A DNA stretch of 64,000 bases from Cryptomeria japonica (GCF_030272615.1 NC_081414.1:761015148-761079147), one strand, 5' to 3'; positions 23,607-36,281 are shown, numbered from the stretch's first letter. Translations and numbers: made by a program. Notes: generated by a model not told the origin, from the letters alone.

Positions 23607-24694
23607 TTGAAGGAAAATCTAAAAGATGCTGAGAACTTTATTGAATCACTAAAAGATCACTTGAACAAGTCAAGAGACAAGAGAAAGGAGCTTGTTGATC
23701 AGCTTCAGGAGAAAGAAAGTCAAAGCAATGATGAAGAAGTTCTAAGGAAGACTGAAGAATGTGAGAAACTTGCTAGAGCTAATGCAGTTCAAAAAAATGA
23801 AATGGAAGCTATAGTAATGAAATTGACCAAGGAGATTGAAGAAAGGAAGAATAATGAAGAGAAGCTTGCTCAATCCCTGAAAGACAAAACTAAATAATGT
23901 TACAGACTTGAGAATGAGAATGGATAGTTGATAAGTGACCTTCAAAATGATAGAGAACATGAGGAAGATCTTGGAAAGTAGGTCCTACTTCTTAAATATG
24001 ATCTTGATGTTGCAAATGAGTACAAGGAGAAGTTCTGGATCAGTTCAGCTAAGCTTGATGAAATGTTTGTCGGTCAAAAGAATCCTAATGACACTCAAGG
24101 ACTCGGTTTTGAGAAAGGTGAAAGTTCCAAATGAGCTCAACAAAATAATAGTTCAAGAAGGCCTCTGGTAAGGCAACCTAATGCTCATAAATTCAATGGT
24201 AACTACTTTGTTTGCAATAAATTTGGTCATATGGCTAGTCAATGCAGAAATAGGATGATCAATAATGCTACATCTTTTACCGGCTAATGTTTCAAATGCA
24301 ATAATATAGTCATAAGGCAAATGTATACAGAACTGTGATGAATAATATTCCAAATAGAAGAAATGTCAGATGTTATGAATATGGTATGTTTGGACATATT
24401 GCTAATCAGTGTAGAGCAAGAAGAAATCAGATGAATTTCAGGCATATGCAAGGAAATGTTGTTTGTTATGCTTGCAACACATCCGGTCACATTGCAAAAT
24501 ACTACAAAAGCATAAATATGAATAGGAGAGGTCTGGAAGACAAGAACAAGAATGTGAAGCCAGATGAGAAGGGTAAAGAAAAATTTGAAGAGATCAGAGA
24601 ACAAATGAAGAAGACTTGGGTAAAGAAGAGAAGTGATAGTGCAAGAAGTGGGTCCACACCTGATTCTGGTGTTGTAACCTCATCTTGTAACTAA
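23607..24694 (+). pseudogene. gag: Gag relic with coiled coil and three damaged zinc knuckles
   Basis: Positions 23,607-23,897 encode a Lys/Glu-rich coiled coil. After frame changes, three CCHC-type knuckles follow: near 24,205 (YFVCNKFGHMASQC), 24,371 (CYEYGMFGHIANQC) and 24,467 (CYACNTSGHIAKYY). Each lacks one ligand, a different one in each, and each has Tyr where Cys is expected. The frame closes at 24,694 after a charged tail. Gag would package the element RNA; this copy cannot be functional. Confidence 0.75.
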
Positions 24695-25096
24695 GCTAAG
24701 GCTCCAAGCCTTAGGGGGAGATTTTCATGAAAAGCTTTCAAACCCCTTGTTGAATATTTGTACCTAGTTTGGACAGGTTGTAGATGCTTGTTTGGTGATT
24801 TTCCAGAAGAGTTTGATGGTCCACATAAGATTTCCTAAAAATTTGTCGGTATGTACGGTAACCAAAAGAGTTAGGGATAATAGCATTTATTATACCTAAA
24901 AGTTAGGTATGTGGTGGATAAAAGGCAAATAAACCTTTCATTTCTCAACTTGCATTCGAAGTGAAAGAGCGATAGAGCGAAAAAGAGCAACATTTCTAGA
25001 GATTTAGAGGATAGAAGAATCATCATTCGATCTTGCATCTAGTTGAGAGTTATTTATTGACTGACACTTTTTTAGTTTGAAGCTTGAAATTTCGAT

Positions 25097-28000
25097 ATGG
25101 CATCCTCTAGTATTGCAACCCCATTGGTACTTGATGTCACTGAAAGAGCTAGACCCATTTTTAAGAAGCGTCCTTATAAGTCTATGGGAGATGATCCGAG
25201 TGGTTCTTTCCCATCCATTTTGTATGGAGTATTGCACGTGGAAGACATTAGGGCTTACATCCACTGTAACATTGAAGAGATTAGAAGTGCCTAGATGTTG
25301 AATTTATACACATAGCACATAATTGATGGAATGGGTAACCTAAAACCTGAATTCAAGTCAATTAAGAAGAAGGGTTTCACACAGTTTGTTCATTTTCTGG
25401 TGTTCGATGAGCTAGAGTGGGTTCGATACATTTTGAGCAAGATACATGATGAATTCATGTGTCTTGAAAAACCTTACAAGATTACTTAGAGTGAAATCAA
25501 GGTAATAACCTGTTTAACTCAGTCGATGAGGTGCCTACTCTAAGAAATGTCAAGAATCAGATGGTTACTAAGGCAACCAGTTCACAGTTTGACACCAGAT
25601 CAATGACTATCCATGATATTGTTGAATATGTCATCTGATTTGCATCTATGGTGATGGGTTACAAATTATATCAGACCAGTCGAGACAATTCAGTATCCAG
25701 TAGAACTATCTATGTGGCTTATCATATATTGAAAGAAGATAAAAAGTACGATTTGTGTGAGGTGCTCTGAAGAGATCCATTGAGCAATTTAAAGAAAATC
25801 AAGCAAGATAAGAAGCATGTATTCAAATTTGGAAACTTGATTATATGTCTATATTTCTATTTTATGAATGAGATTTTGGGAGTTGGAAAGGTGCAGTGGG
25901 CCTATGGCAGGCCGATAGTAGTGCAAATCAAGGAAACATTGTATGGTCTTGGAGATGCTACAGTCGGGAATAGTATTCTATGGGGATACTTTAAAACACT
26001 TCAAAACATGATGTAGAGCCGTGAGAGAATTCCTAAGGAGATTGTGGAGAAATATGAAGACTCAATATACTTCATGGTTGATATTGACCAATGTCTTATG
26101 GAAGTTGTAGAACCTAGAGCCTCATGGATCATGCCCATGGGATATGAGTCTGAAGCACAAATTCTTGATACCTATGCTTAGCATTTATTAAGAAAACCAG
26201 TGGATATTTCTGAAGAAATATTTGGGACTTATAAATAGAAGAGCTTGGACTTACACTCTAAGTTGAAGAAGCCAGAGATGGAGAAAAGTCAAGAAGGAAG
26301 TTGAGCAACTGGCAAAAAATATGGGAATTACCAAAGAGGCTATCTGGAGAGCTAGGGAGAAGAATATTCTGAAAGAATAAGATATGGTCAAGCCAAAGAA
26401 GGCTAAACCAAAAGATCATATTCCTAAACCAAAGTAGCCAAAGGGTTTTGCACCCTCATCCAGTGGTCAGAAACCTGTTAGTTCACCTAAGCCTCAAGTC
26501 AAACCATCTAGTGAAGGTAAGAGGAAGTGAGGTCAAGCTAGAGAAATCCTTGATGATGAATAAAAAATAGAATTAGATGATGATGTCAAGGAAATAAAGG
26601 AAACTGTTAAAACCGCCATAATTGTCAAAGACAAATCATCTAGTGAGAAGCAGCCCAACAAAAAGACCTAGTTAAATGACTCTGTTATGACTATTAGAAA
26701 GCTTAAGGAAACCATAGTCAAGGAAGGTAACCTCAAACCTATTTCTAAATATTATGAGCTATTGGATGATGTCGGAAAGAGAAACATAGAAGAGGCAACC
26801 ATTAAATATCTGAATAAATATAATAGAGCTTTAATTGAGATAATATCAGAGATTCATTGAAGTTTATATGACATTATAGACACGAGGAAAGAAACAGCTA
26901 GGATAGAAGAGGAAAGGATAAGGGAATATGTGTTGGTCTAACTCTGTCCTAGAATAGCCAAGGTAGAAGCTGACAAGATTCTTGATGAAAACAAAGAAAA
27001 ATTTAGAAGAAAGAAGAGAGTAAATAAAATTATGACTGGTACAAGTGACGAAGTTAGAAAAGAAACTAAACAAATTTTGAGGGCAATTCTATTGGAGAAT
27101 CAATATGAGGTGATAAGTGATAAATCTCAGGAAGATGTTGAGAAATCAGTCCTGGAAGAAGTTGAAGTTGAAGGAGATAAGGTTGATAATCCTTCAGTCG
27201 ATGACAAGAATGCAGACTCAGAGGAGAATGTAGTTCAGGAGGAGTTAGAAGTTAAGGTTACGACTAAGGAAAGAGACACTAAGGATTTGGTAAAGGGGAA
27301 GCAGATTTATTTAGAGGATCCAAAATTCATTCAAGGCCCCATCAACCTTACTTCTTTGTCCCCTATTTAGGTGCTTAAATTGGCCGCATTTTGTCAAGAC
27401 AAAGCCTATGAAGCTTTGGAAAAATCATGTTTAGAGAACAGTGAGTTGATCACTTTGGCATCCAGTGTGTTGGAGAAACCCATGCCTTCATTTCAAAAGG
27501 ACTTATCAGACACTCCATCTGGTAATCTGAAAAGCCTAATCAAATCTGTGGATAGTCACTTTCAATGATTTAAAAAATTTGTTGAAGAGAAGGTTTGCAA
27601 TGAATTCTATGCTAGAAGGACACTGAAGAATATGATTGCAGATGATAGAGTCACTCTAGATGTTGGTATAAAAGGCATTCAAGATGCATTGTCTGAGGGT
27701 GGAAATATCTATAAGTCATGTTTAAAGCTACCCAAGTTTACCCAGGATATTGAGAGTAAGATTAAAGTGCGTGAGGATCAACTTGTCAAATTATTTCAGT
27801 CATTTGATCCATTATCAGTCTCTTTGAGCAACCTTGAAAAACAAGTAACATCTTTTCTTGAGAAAGTTAGGAGTTTAAATTAGGAAAAGGAGAAAATAAT
27901 CGGTCAAGTCAGTGAACTTAGGAGCCTTATCACTCTTAACCTGGATATTATGCTTAGTGGTTTGGAAGATGCTCAAGTTGCCATGAAGTCCTCAAAGCCA

Positions 28001-28138
28001 TCCAATCTAAGATCAATAGAGGCACTTGCATACTTGCTCAATGGGCTCACAACTATGACGGAGAGTCTTAAGAAGAGTTGGGATAGCCATCTAAACTCTC
28101 TGAGAAATTCTTATGCAGATATTTTTCATTTTTTGTGA
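25097..28138 (+). pseudogene. Unknown ORF2 of the non-autonomous element (~1000 codons, decayed)
   Basis: Starts MASSSIATPLVLD at 25,097. The frames at 25,097 and at 27,032-28,138 are in the same phase; the middle (25,780-26,015 and onward) is in another, so at least two indels are present. Stops are mostly TAG. The N-terminal half is globular-looking with many aromatics (for example VQWAYGRPIVVQIKE near 25,895). The part from about 26,220 is Lys/Glu/Pro-rich, and the C-terminal part (27,371-28,138) is helical or coiled-coil. It has no RT, integrase, protease or PMD motif. I do not recognise it; it may be an envelope-like or captured host ORF. Confidence 0.55.
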
Positions 28139-28367
28139 GTATAACTGTGTACATATGTATGTAGCATTTTTGGTTTAGATTTTTGGTTTCCGGAACTCTA
28201 CCTTTGCCATTGATGTCAAAGGGGGAGAGTAGATATGTGAAAAATGTTGATCTTAGGGGGATTTATTGACTTTTGGAGTCCAGTAGTCATATTTCTAGTT
28301 GCAATGTATATATTTTGGTTTTCATCCGACACTTAGTCATTTTTCACTAAGTGTTGCCATCAATGCC

Positions 28368-28379
28368 AAAGGGGGAGAT
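28368..28379 (+). other. Polypurine tract
   Basis: AAAGGGGGAGAT lies directly before the 3' LTR start TGTTGG. A near copy (CAAAGGGGGAGAG) lies about 155 bp upstream at about 28,216. Confidence 0.8.
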
Positions 28380-29521
28380 TGTTGGCAAGAGACACTGCAA
28401 GTATGTTGAGATGTTGTCATTAATGGAAACTCATATCAAAATTTACATCTGCAATTCATGTTTTCATCATCCTGGAAGATTTAGTGAAGATTTATTGAGT
28501 CTGGTGAGGTCCGGTAAGGAAGCATGACATCTGGTAGAACGATCAATGTTTTCGTTGGCGGATTATTTTGGTCATGTATTTTTCTATGCAGATTTTAGAG
28601 AAGGTTTGTGGACATGTAATATGTCTTATTCCAGAATTGTGGCCTCCGGTAATGAGTTTCATGATAGTTGGGAGATCCAATAATCATGTTTTTGGTATGG
28701 ACTATGCATATAAGTTGTAACGTGTGGTAATTTAGTTCGTGGATCTTGCTGATTGATTTTGGTGATTGTTTATGTGTTCGAGGTTGATGAGCTATCATAT
28801 GGGAAGCACGTGGACATATTGTTTTGGTCCGCATGGGTGTTATGATAGGATTGAGCTGACTTATGCACACGTTTCATCCTTTGTGACGTGTTCTTAAAAC
28901 CACCATGAGGTTGTGACTTAATTGGTGATGCGAATATATAAGAAAAGTTTATTTAGTCATTTTGGTGTGTGTTATTGATATGAGTGGTGGGTATGAGTGA
29001 TTGTGCATATTTTCACATGTGCAAGTGTTATATTTGTGCTCTGGATTATAGTAGAATATCATATTAGAGCAGAGTTGCGGAGTAGTGCAAGGATATGCTA
29101 TATGTGCTTAACCAGAACTATATCCAGGCATTTGTTGATGCTACTTCATAGTTAAAGCTTCATTGTAATCTCTTACAAACATTTTGTAAGGTAGTGAGCC
29201 TTTCAGGTTGTATCCCTTATTGTAAACATTGAGCATAGAGCTCTAGGTAGTGTGCCTGAATGCATGTGCATCCCCTTATGTAATATTTTTATACTTTTAG
29301 TAGAGTATATTAATATTGTGGGTTAGAATCCCACCGTGGTTTTTCCCTTAACTGGGTTTCCACGTAAAACTCTTGGTGTTATGGTGTTGGTGATTGTTTG
29401 CTTTATTTCTTGCATATATCTTTCATTTAGTTGCTTCAAGTGGATTAAGAATCAATTAATGAATGTTTAGTATTGCAAAACACTAATTCACCCCCCCTCT
29501 CAATGTTCATTGATTTCAACA
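28380..29521 (+). repeat. 3' LTR, 1142 bp
   Basis: Begins TGTTGG and ends CAACA. It carries TATATAAG at 28,935-28,942, with CCCACCGTGGTTTTTCCC and GGGTTTCCACGT in its latter third and ATTCACCCCCCCTCTCA near the end. These are typical copia LTR features. Confidence 0.8.
28935..28942 (+). promoter_or_regulatory. LTR TATA box
   Basis: TATATAAG about 555 bp into the LTR; it would separate U3 from R. Confidence 0.55.
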
Positions 29522-29534
29522 AGGGGGTCTATTG

Positions 29535-29756
29535 TTATTTAGGAGGACACCTTCGATGTTTCTTTGTGTGTACTTTACTTGTAAAAAAATCTCCTTTCCA
29601 TCTATTAAATCACCTATAATAAACAAGGGAAGGTTATGAAATTTATTATTTAGGAGGACACCTTCGATGTTTCTTTGTGTGTACTTTACTTGTAAAAAAA
29701 TCTCCTTTCCATCTATTAAATCACCTATAATAAACAAGGGAAGGTTATGAAATTTA
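29535..29756. repeat. Tandem duplication of 111 bp
   Basis: Two head-to-tail copies (starts 29535 and 29646) appear identical by eye. It begins 14 bp beyond the LTR end. Confidence 0.95.
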
Positions 29757-31606
29757 TTCCTAGTTTAGTTATCATTAAATATTTGGATAGTAGAGAGATT
29801 ATTGTTATTAGGATGGTTGATCGTGCATCTTAGTCACACACCCTTTTAGACTTTGTTCCTCATGATGGCTTTGATCCCTTGGATGATGATCACACTTTCA
29901 TTGTGGACTTTAATTTGAAGGAGAATTTTGGTAACTTGAACTAATGTATCTCACAAGTGATCTAGTTCTTCAACCTTGTTTCTCATCTCCTCCATCTATT
30001 GTTGCTTATAATAGGACTAATAAGTAGCCTTTCCATAACAAACTATAATAATTAATCACGTTATTCCTCCTAGGCCCTCATTTTAGAAGTCATTTTCATG
30101 TAGGATGCCTTTGTCTTTGAATCCTCAATCCCCCTCTTCCACATTGGTTCTCTGAGTTCTCAAATTTATTAAGTACAAAATGATCAGGTCAGGTGTATGA
30201 AGCCCTATGAACTACTAGTACTCTTTACATTTTATATGAAAATGGGGCAATTTTCTTTGTTCATTTTGTACATCATGCCCATCTAGCATGGAAGAGGGTT
30301 TTAAGGGTTTGTTCCTCTCAGGTCCTATGATCTTAGGATTCATTTAAATTCATTTAAACTCAAGCATATCTTCTTTTGGCATATAGTCGCATCATAAATT
30401 CATATTATTTGCATTTGCCATGTAATATATTATCCATTATTGCATTTCATCAACATCTAGACCTTACTCATGTGTATATCCATACAATTCATTTAAAACA
30501 CATATAACATCATGCATAATTCCACCCATGCAAGTATATCATCCACCTACATCACAAAACATATCATTATCATCATGGATATCATGTATCCATCTCATAG
30601 GCATAATTGCATATATCATAATCAACCCATCATGACAACATCCATCCCACATCACCACATATTAGTCTCATATAAATCACATCACATACAACATCATACA
30701 TGATAGTCATATCATAAACATCCACCTTGCATCCCAAAATGTTAGTCACATTATAAACATGACACATCATAATAGATCATAATATCATCATCCACATCAC
30801 AATATAAAAAAACCCATCATAAAGTCCATCATAAATTTCCATGAACACAATGCCTAATCGCCATCAAAATCATGCTCATCTGATATGTATATCAAAAACT
30901 AATCATAATGTGTCAAATCATGGTACATATAACTATTCTCATAGGGTCAAAAATGGCTATGTCCATAACAAAATCCCTATCAAGCACTCTCTCCATCTGA
31001 TGGTGCAAGGCCTACCCATCCTAAGCTTGGTCCTAGTGGTGGTGGTTGTAGCACCCTTATCGTAATTGACCTGCTTGATGCCTCTAGTCTGGTTCTCTTG
31101 GATCATGTACTCTTTGCATATGAAGGAACCCTTTGATCTGTTGGCACTACCTAATGTTATAAATCTTAGTTATACTGTGCCTCATGACTGACTCACTTTT
31201 TGTGTGCCCATGTAGCTAATGCATCATTGAGAACTTGTGGGATTTTCTAAGGTGATAGAATTTGTTGTGTTGTATCTCTCTCTCCCCTAAGACGAGTCTC
31301 ATTTGCCTTTACTCAAACTAACTGCGCTCATAACCTATCCATATCCATCCTCATCCCCTTCATCTCCTCCACCATAACCACCCTTCCCAACTCCTATAGG
31401 GACTCTTACACAACATCTCTCTCAGTCTTATAGGCATCCCTCTATTAAACGGTTGTGTCTAATATCGTCTATAGACTATCCCTCTCCATCTGCAACCCAT
31501 TTTCTCAAGCCCTCTCCTTCTCCACCTCTACCTATAGACTATCCCGCTCTACTTGCGGTGTGTTTTCCCGAGCCTACTCCCTGTCCACCTACATCTCCTA
31601 GCTCAT

Positions 31607-31608
<2 letters not shown>

Positions 31609-31695
<87 letters not shown>
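31609..31695. repeat. (CT)43 microsatellite
   Basis: An uninterrupted CT tract inside the coiled-coil part of the PMD element. The matching site in the second copy (about 58,735-58,757) has only short interrupted CT runs. Confidence 0.95.
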
Positions 31696-31698
<3 letters not shown>

Positions 31699-32329
31699 CC
31701 ATCAAGAGATGATCCCTTAACCCCTAAAGACAATCATAAGCCTCTTGTGTCACCACTGGAGCTCCCCTCTATCGTCTCTAGGCCCCACCCTTTTTTGCCC
31801 CTCCTACTCTTGCATATGTCCTTGTACTTATACCAGTGCTTGTACCTATAACCCTACTTATCCCTATCCCTGCACTGGAGCACTCACATGTACCTATGGT
31901 TGTACTGGTAACTGAATCTATATTGGGGCATGTCTAGCCCCTCCTACCACCCCTCTCCTCTGCCTCCTCTACATCGGTACTTGTGGTGATCTTTGTGCTC
32001 ATTCCTATCCTATTGTTGAGGTCTCGACCATTGGTACATCTCTTTCACCATCCCCTTTGTTGTCTCCATCACCACCATCATCTTTATCTCCTTTCACTAC
32101 CTCATCCACCCCCACCCCTCCCTCATTTGCTTCTAATACAGCGAGAATAGTCAATCTGATAGGCTTGTATAGATCCAACCATGCTACATTATCTAGACTC
32201 ATCCTTGCATATAAGGATCCTAAGGCACTAGTGTCATGCCTAGAAAGATAGAACAAGGCCACATGATGTCAATCATGTCTCCCTAAACACCTATCTCCCA
32301 CGTCACCCAACGATGTGTCAACTCCTCTC

Positions 32330-33300
32330 CTACCTCCTATCAGATACCGAATTGGCCCATAATCTTGTGCGATAGATACTAGTCAATGACATGACCATCT
32401 GCCCTATCAACCAGCAATCGACCTGCATGAATGACAAGTAGTCATCCTTTTCCCATACCTCCATAGTTGTGTAGGGTCTCCATGTAAAATCTTGCATCTC
32501 GTCTAAACAATGTCACCAATATCCCAACACAATTCACACATAATACGGTAAACCCCCATATCTGAATACATAGGACTATTATGGCGGTCTATCCCTCACT
32601 CCTAATGGCTGACAAATGACTATGTGCTCAAACACCCATATGTGAAGAAGTGTCACCCCTGTCCCTAAACTCTTGTACCTATGATAAACACACATGTGAA
32701 TATCATGGTACAACTAGCCAAGCAAAACATAAACCTAGGCATAGCTAAATACATCCCATAGCATCATGTATAGACACCTATATTAGCCAATTGATAATCC
32801 ATGTACGCTAAGAGTGGGGATCAAGGGCCAACTAATCAATCCAGCTACATATAGGGGTACCCTTAGAATTTGTTGATGCCTCTCCATCGTTGGATTAAGT
32901 CACATCCACATTTGATCTATTGACAAATGATCTATCTCAAACACCAATCGCATGTAATGCTCACTATGGTCTAAACAATACTTAGGGATGACCTCCCAAA
33001 TAGGAATGCATGAGATCTACCACACATCCTTAAATGTAATCAAAGCCTCCCTTGTTGGCAGGTGGAAGCTATAGCTATCATTGTGCCAATGCTCTAGCAA
33101 GGTTGTCATCATCATGTTGTACGATTGCACATGCAACCATCTTTGTACCTATCCCATCTCGATCACAAGCAATACCTCTCAGTTTGTGTTCCATAGCCAG
33201 TCCCATAGCCACATGGTTGGAGACCAATGCTCCCTTGACTCTACCAATCCTAAACGCTCCTTGTTCATAACCACATTAAGTCAGCTTTGTTTTCTCCTAA
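32330..33300 (-). pseudogene. Plant mobile domain (aminotransferase-like) coding relic
   Basis: One minus frame of about 300 codons contains blocks characteristic of the plant mobile domain: LLEHWHNDSYSFHLP, FKDVW, VPLYVAG, a helix with YHRYKSLGTGVTLLHIWVFEH, and TWRPYTTMEVW near 32,480. I count ten in-frame stops (5 TAG, 3 TGA, 2 TAA). Host PMD proteins (MAIN/MAIL family) act in silencing and genome stability, and transposons carry homologues. This copy is non-functional. Confidence 0.65.
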
Positions 33301-33420
33301 GCCGATCCTCTTCCCACCTATTCCAGTCGGGGCATCCCCTTTCTTGCCTTTCTCTTTTTACCTTCTATCGGAGACGTTGTTTCCCAGGTGCCCATGTCGA
33401 ACAACGTAGATGCTGAAACT

Positions 33421-34163
33421 ATGACAAAGATATTGTTTGATAGGCACCTATGATGAATGGCGCAAACATCATTACTCAGCCCCCCTCCCCCTATTTTCTA
33501 ACCTAATCTTAGTCACAGACATTGATCCCTTGATCGACACCTATGCATGTGGTACCCTGCATGCACTTGCATCATGACCTATCTGTAGGCATCGCTACCC
33601 AATCGTAGACGTCAAGAGATAGGCTTAAACATTGAAATGGTGATCAATGTCTATGCCTTGATTTCTTTTCCCCCTACTCTAGCAATAAATGCTCCTATTT
33701 ACTAAAATTAATGAGGTTTAGGGTATGTATTGGCTCCCCATACTTGGGTTGTTGCTAGAACCTCCTCACATGCTTCCTACACTGTGTGTGTCATGAAATT
33801 TTCACCATTCTATTTGTTCCTTCACTATGGGCTCCTTCTATTCATGATAATTGAGAGTGCACAAATGACCTGACATGGGCCCTCCATAGCCTATATGTAG
33901 CCCTTCCTTCCACCTTTTGACCTTAAGCATTTTCATTAATCTTCTCCTTTTCCTTTCATTTCTTTGCCACTTCCTTTCTCTCTTTCTCACTCCCCTTTCT
34001 ATCCCCTTTCCCTTTCTTTTTGAGAATTTACCCAAAAAATTCAAATTTTCTGATTTAAATTCTTAAGGGGGCATCATCATCCCACATTTCTCCCTCTTCT
34101 CTCGTCAGGGCATCATTTTTCTTTGACACATGTTGTCATAACACCATATCAAAGAGGAAAAAA
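33421..34163. other. No recognisable gene
   Basis: C/T-rich sequence upstream (in minus orientation) of the PMD relic; it may still belong to that element. No boundary is visible. Confidence 0.4.
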
Positions 34164-34893
34164 TGTAGAGACCCAAAATTAATTAAATTTTATATATTGA
34201 TTATCATTTAGAGCATGGTTAATTTTATTAATTATGTCACCCCCCATTATTATTTCAAAATAATTAATTAAATATATTTAAATAATTATGCCCCCATCTA
34301 ATATAATTAATTTACCAATTAGTTAAATTCCCCTTTCAAAAATTTGATTTATTTTAATAAATCAAATTCCACTATATCTTATTAGCCAAATATTCCTTGA
34401 ATCCAAATTAGATAAATAATTCCTAATTAATTAATATTGTAGATTCCTACAAGCCCTCCAACTAAACTCATTAATTGATACTGAATTAATTAATGATTTA
34501 GGATAACTAATCTTCGTTAACATTTCTCCCAATTTTAAATTTCTCACACCTACCCAAGTCCACATGGGACACCCCTCTTAAATGGACTTGCATGCACAAC
34601 TGATTTTCAAGCCTCCAACTCACTCTTTAACCAAAGGTTCTCACACATGTGTGACAATGCTCTTCCCAATAAAGCCACCCTACACTTTCCTCTTCCATCC
34701 ATTATCATTTCCCTCTTCCTACACCTCTTCCATTTTGTCATTTTTGCATCCACTTATCATTCTCTTGTTCTTCCCAAGATGTGCTCACATGTGTGAGAAC
34801 ACCTTTCCCTCTTCCCCATGCCAAGTGTTCTTCCCAATATTCCCACAATTGTGACACTTGTCACAAGACTAGGCCTTCAATTTCACTCACCTC
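34164..34893 (+). repeat. LTR remnant C, left part (U3)
   Basis: Begins TGTAGAGACCC after an A-run and continues with TTAATTAAATT-rich sequence, as do the LTRs at 50,534 and (inverted) 53,091. It is broken at 34,893 by a solo LTR and resumes at 36,282 with a TATA box. The 3' end is not located. Confidence 0.55.
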
Positions 34894-36276
34894 TATTGGC
34901 ATTTGCATGAAGATTGTATTGATGAACTATTATGTTATCATTGATGTCAATTATAACCGGTAATGATATTGTTATGATGTTGTTTTGGAATTGGTAGGTG
35001 AGCTAGTGAAGGAAACCGATATTACTTGAGAAGCAGTGAGATCAACCGGTAACCCTACCTGTTGATGTGCTAAACCCTAACTGATGGAGCTTGGTGAATC
35101 AGTTGTATTGGTTTATGATCAAATGATGAATGGTAATGATTATGCCACATATGCATGTTGTATGTGAAGAGTTTCAAATGGTTTTTGGCACGTAGAGATA
35201 ACAATTTTATCTTGGGAATGAGCGAGTACATTGCATGAAATGGAAACCGCGTGATGAGTTACAGGAATCAATGAAGCGGTGATCAAGGAGCGGTTGAGGT
35301 TGTCTTGAACAATGTGAAATGATTTCTATGTAATCCAACGGTCATACTTGAACCGATTTGTTTGTAATCTCTATGAGATCTTAGGTTTGTGATGTGTTAC
35401 CGACCTATTGTTTTGCTTATAAGGTTGATGATTTGTTTTGTTTTAGTATTGGCAATTTTGCTTAGGTGTAAGTGTGATTGGTTGCCGAACTAGAAGGTGT
35501 ATTTGCAGTATGTGTGAAGGCAGGTAGAAGCACGAAAAGGATCTGATCAAGCAGAGTAGTGCTATTCACCAGATCAACAAACCCCTGTTGTTCTCTAACA
35601 ATTACAACAGTCAAATCCCTTAACCAGGTAAGCTTTAATAGGCTTAGTGCTATCTAAATCCTCTAACCAGGTGATCCATTAGCTTGGATTTCAAATCCTC
35701 TACTGAGGTTACTCCTAACAGGGTATTGCTTCTAATAGGGCATTATAGTCAATGCCTTAACCAGGTGGTCCCTAACATGATCTATTCTTAACATGACATT
35801 TTGTAAGCTTTAACAGGCTTGGCTCCTAATAGGGTGAACTTCAAAAGAGTTCAGAATGCTTGTGGGTATTCATCCCCATCATAGTGTTTCCCATTTGGGT
35901 TTCCATGTCAAAATCATTGTGTCAAGTGGTGAATGGTTTTTGTGATTATGTTTGCTATGGTTAATTTCCTTAACTGCTAAATCCACTTAGATATGATAAG
36001 ATGATCGACAGTAATCTGAAATATGCTTTTACTATTGTTAGTAAAGTATTTGAATATTTTTGTTGAAAGGTTTTGAGAGTTTTAGATCTGTTACATTGTT
36101 ATTTTGATATGCCAGTCAAACCGGTAAACCGAGTTAAGTGTTTGAACCAGTTAGTTCTGAGATTGGGTTGGAAGGTTGTTTTTGAGTTTGGTGAAAGTTT
36201 AGTCAGTTTTCCATCTACTGATTCACCCCCCCCTCTCAATAGTTGTCTGGATCCTTATTGATTCATCATACCATCA
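34894..36276 (+). mobile_element. Solo LTR, copia type, 1383 bp, TSD ACCTC
   Basis: ACCTC at 34,889-34,893 and again at 36,277-36,281 flanks the block. It starts TATTGGCATTTGC (a TGTTGG start with one change) and ends ACCATCA. Inside are GTTTCCCATTTGGGTTTCC and GATTCACCCCCCCCTCTCA near the end, as in the LTR ending at 29,521. No internal domain lies beside it, so it is a solo LTR left by LTR-LTR recombination. Confidence 0.72.
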
Positions 36277-36281
36277 ACCTC

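Larger units (their letters stand above)
23413..29521 (+). mobile_element. Non-autonomous copia-type LTR element, 5' LTR truncated
   Basis: In order: LTR tail ending GATTCCGACA (23,462), PBS (23,465-23,477), gag with zinc knuckles (23,607-24,694), unknown ORF2 (25,097-28,138), polypurine tract (28,368-28,379) and 3' LTR (28,380-29,521). No protease, integrase or reverse transcriptase motif is present between gag and the 3' LTR. Only about 50 bp of 5' LTR remains, so no TSD can be tested. It would have needed enzymes from another element. Confidence 0.72.
30030..33420 (-). mobile_element. Decayed plant mobile domain (PMD) transposon with coiled-coil tail
   Basis: Reading the minus strand from about 33,300 to 32,330 gives a PMD-like protein. 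From about 31,740 to 30,990 comes a Glu/Arg/Gln-rich coiled-coil segment, then a noncoding 3' part to about 30,030. The segment 30,030-31,740 is repeated in the same orientation at about 57,150-58,840. Such repetition and the many in-frame stops mark a transposon family rather than a host MAIN-like gene. Ends and TSD are not defined. Confidence 0.65.
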
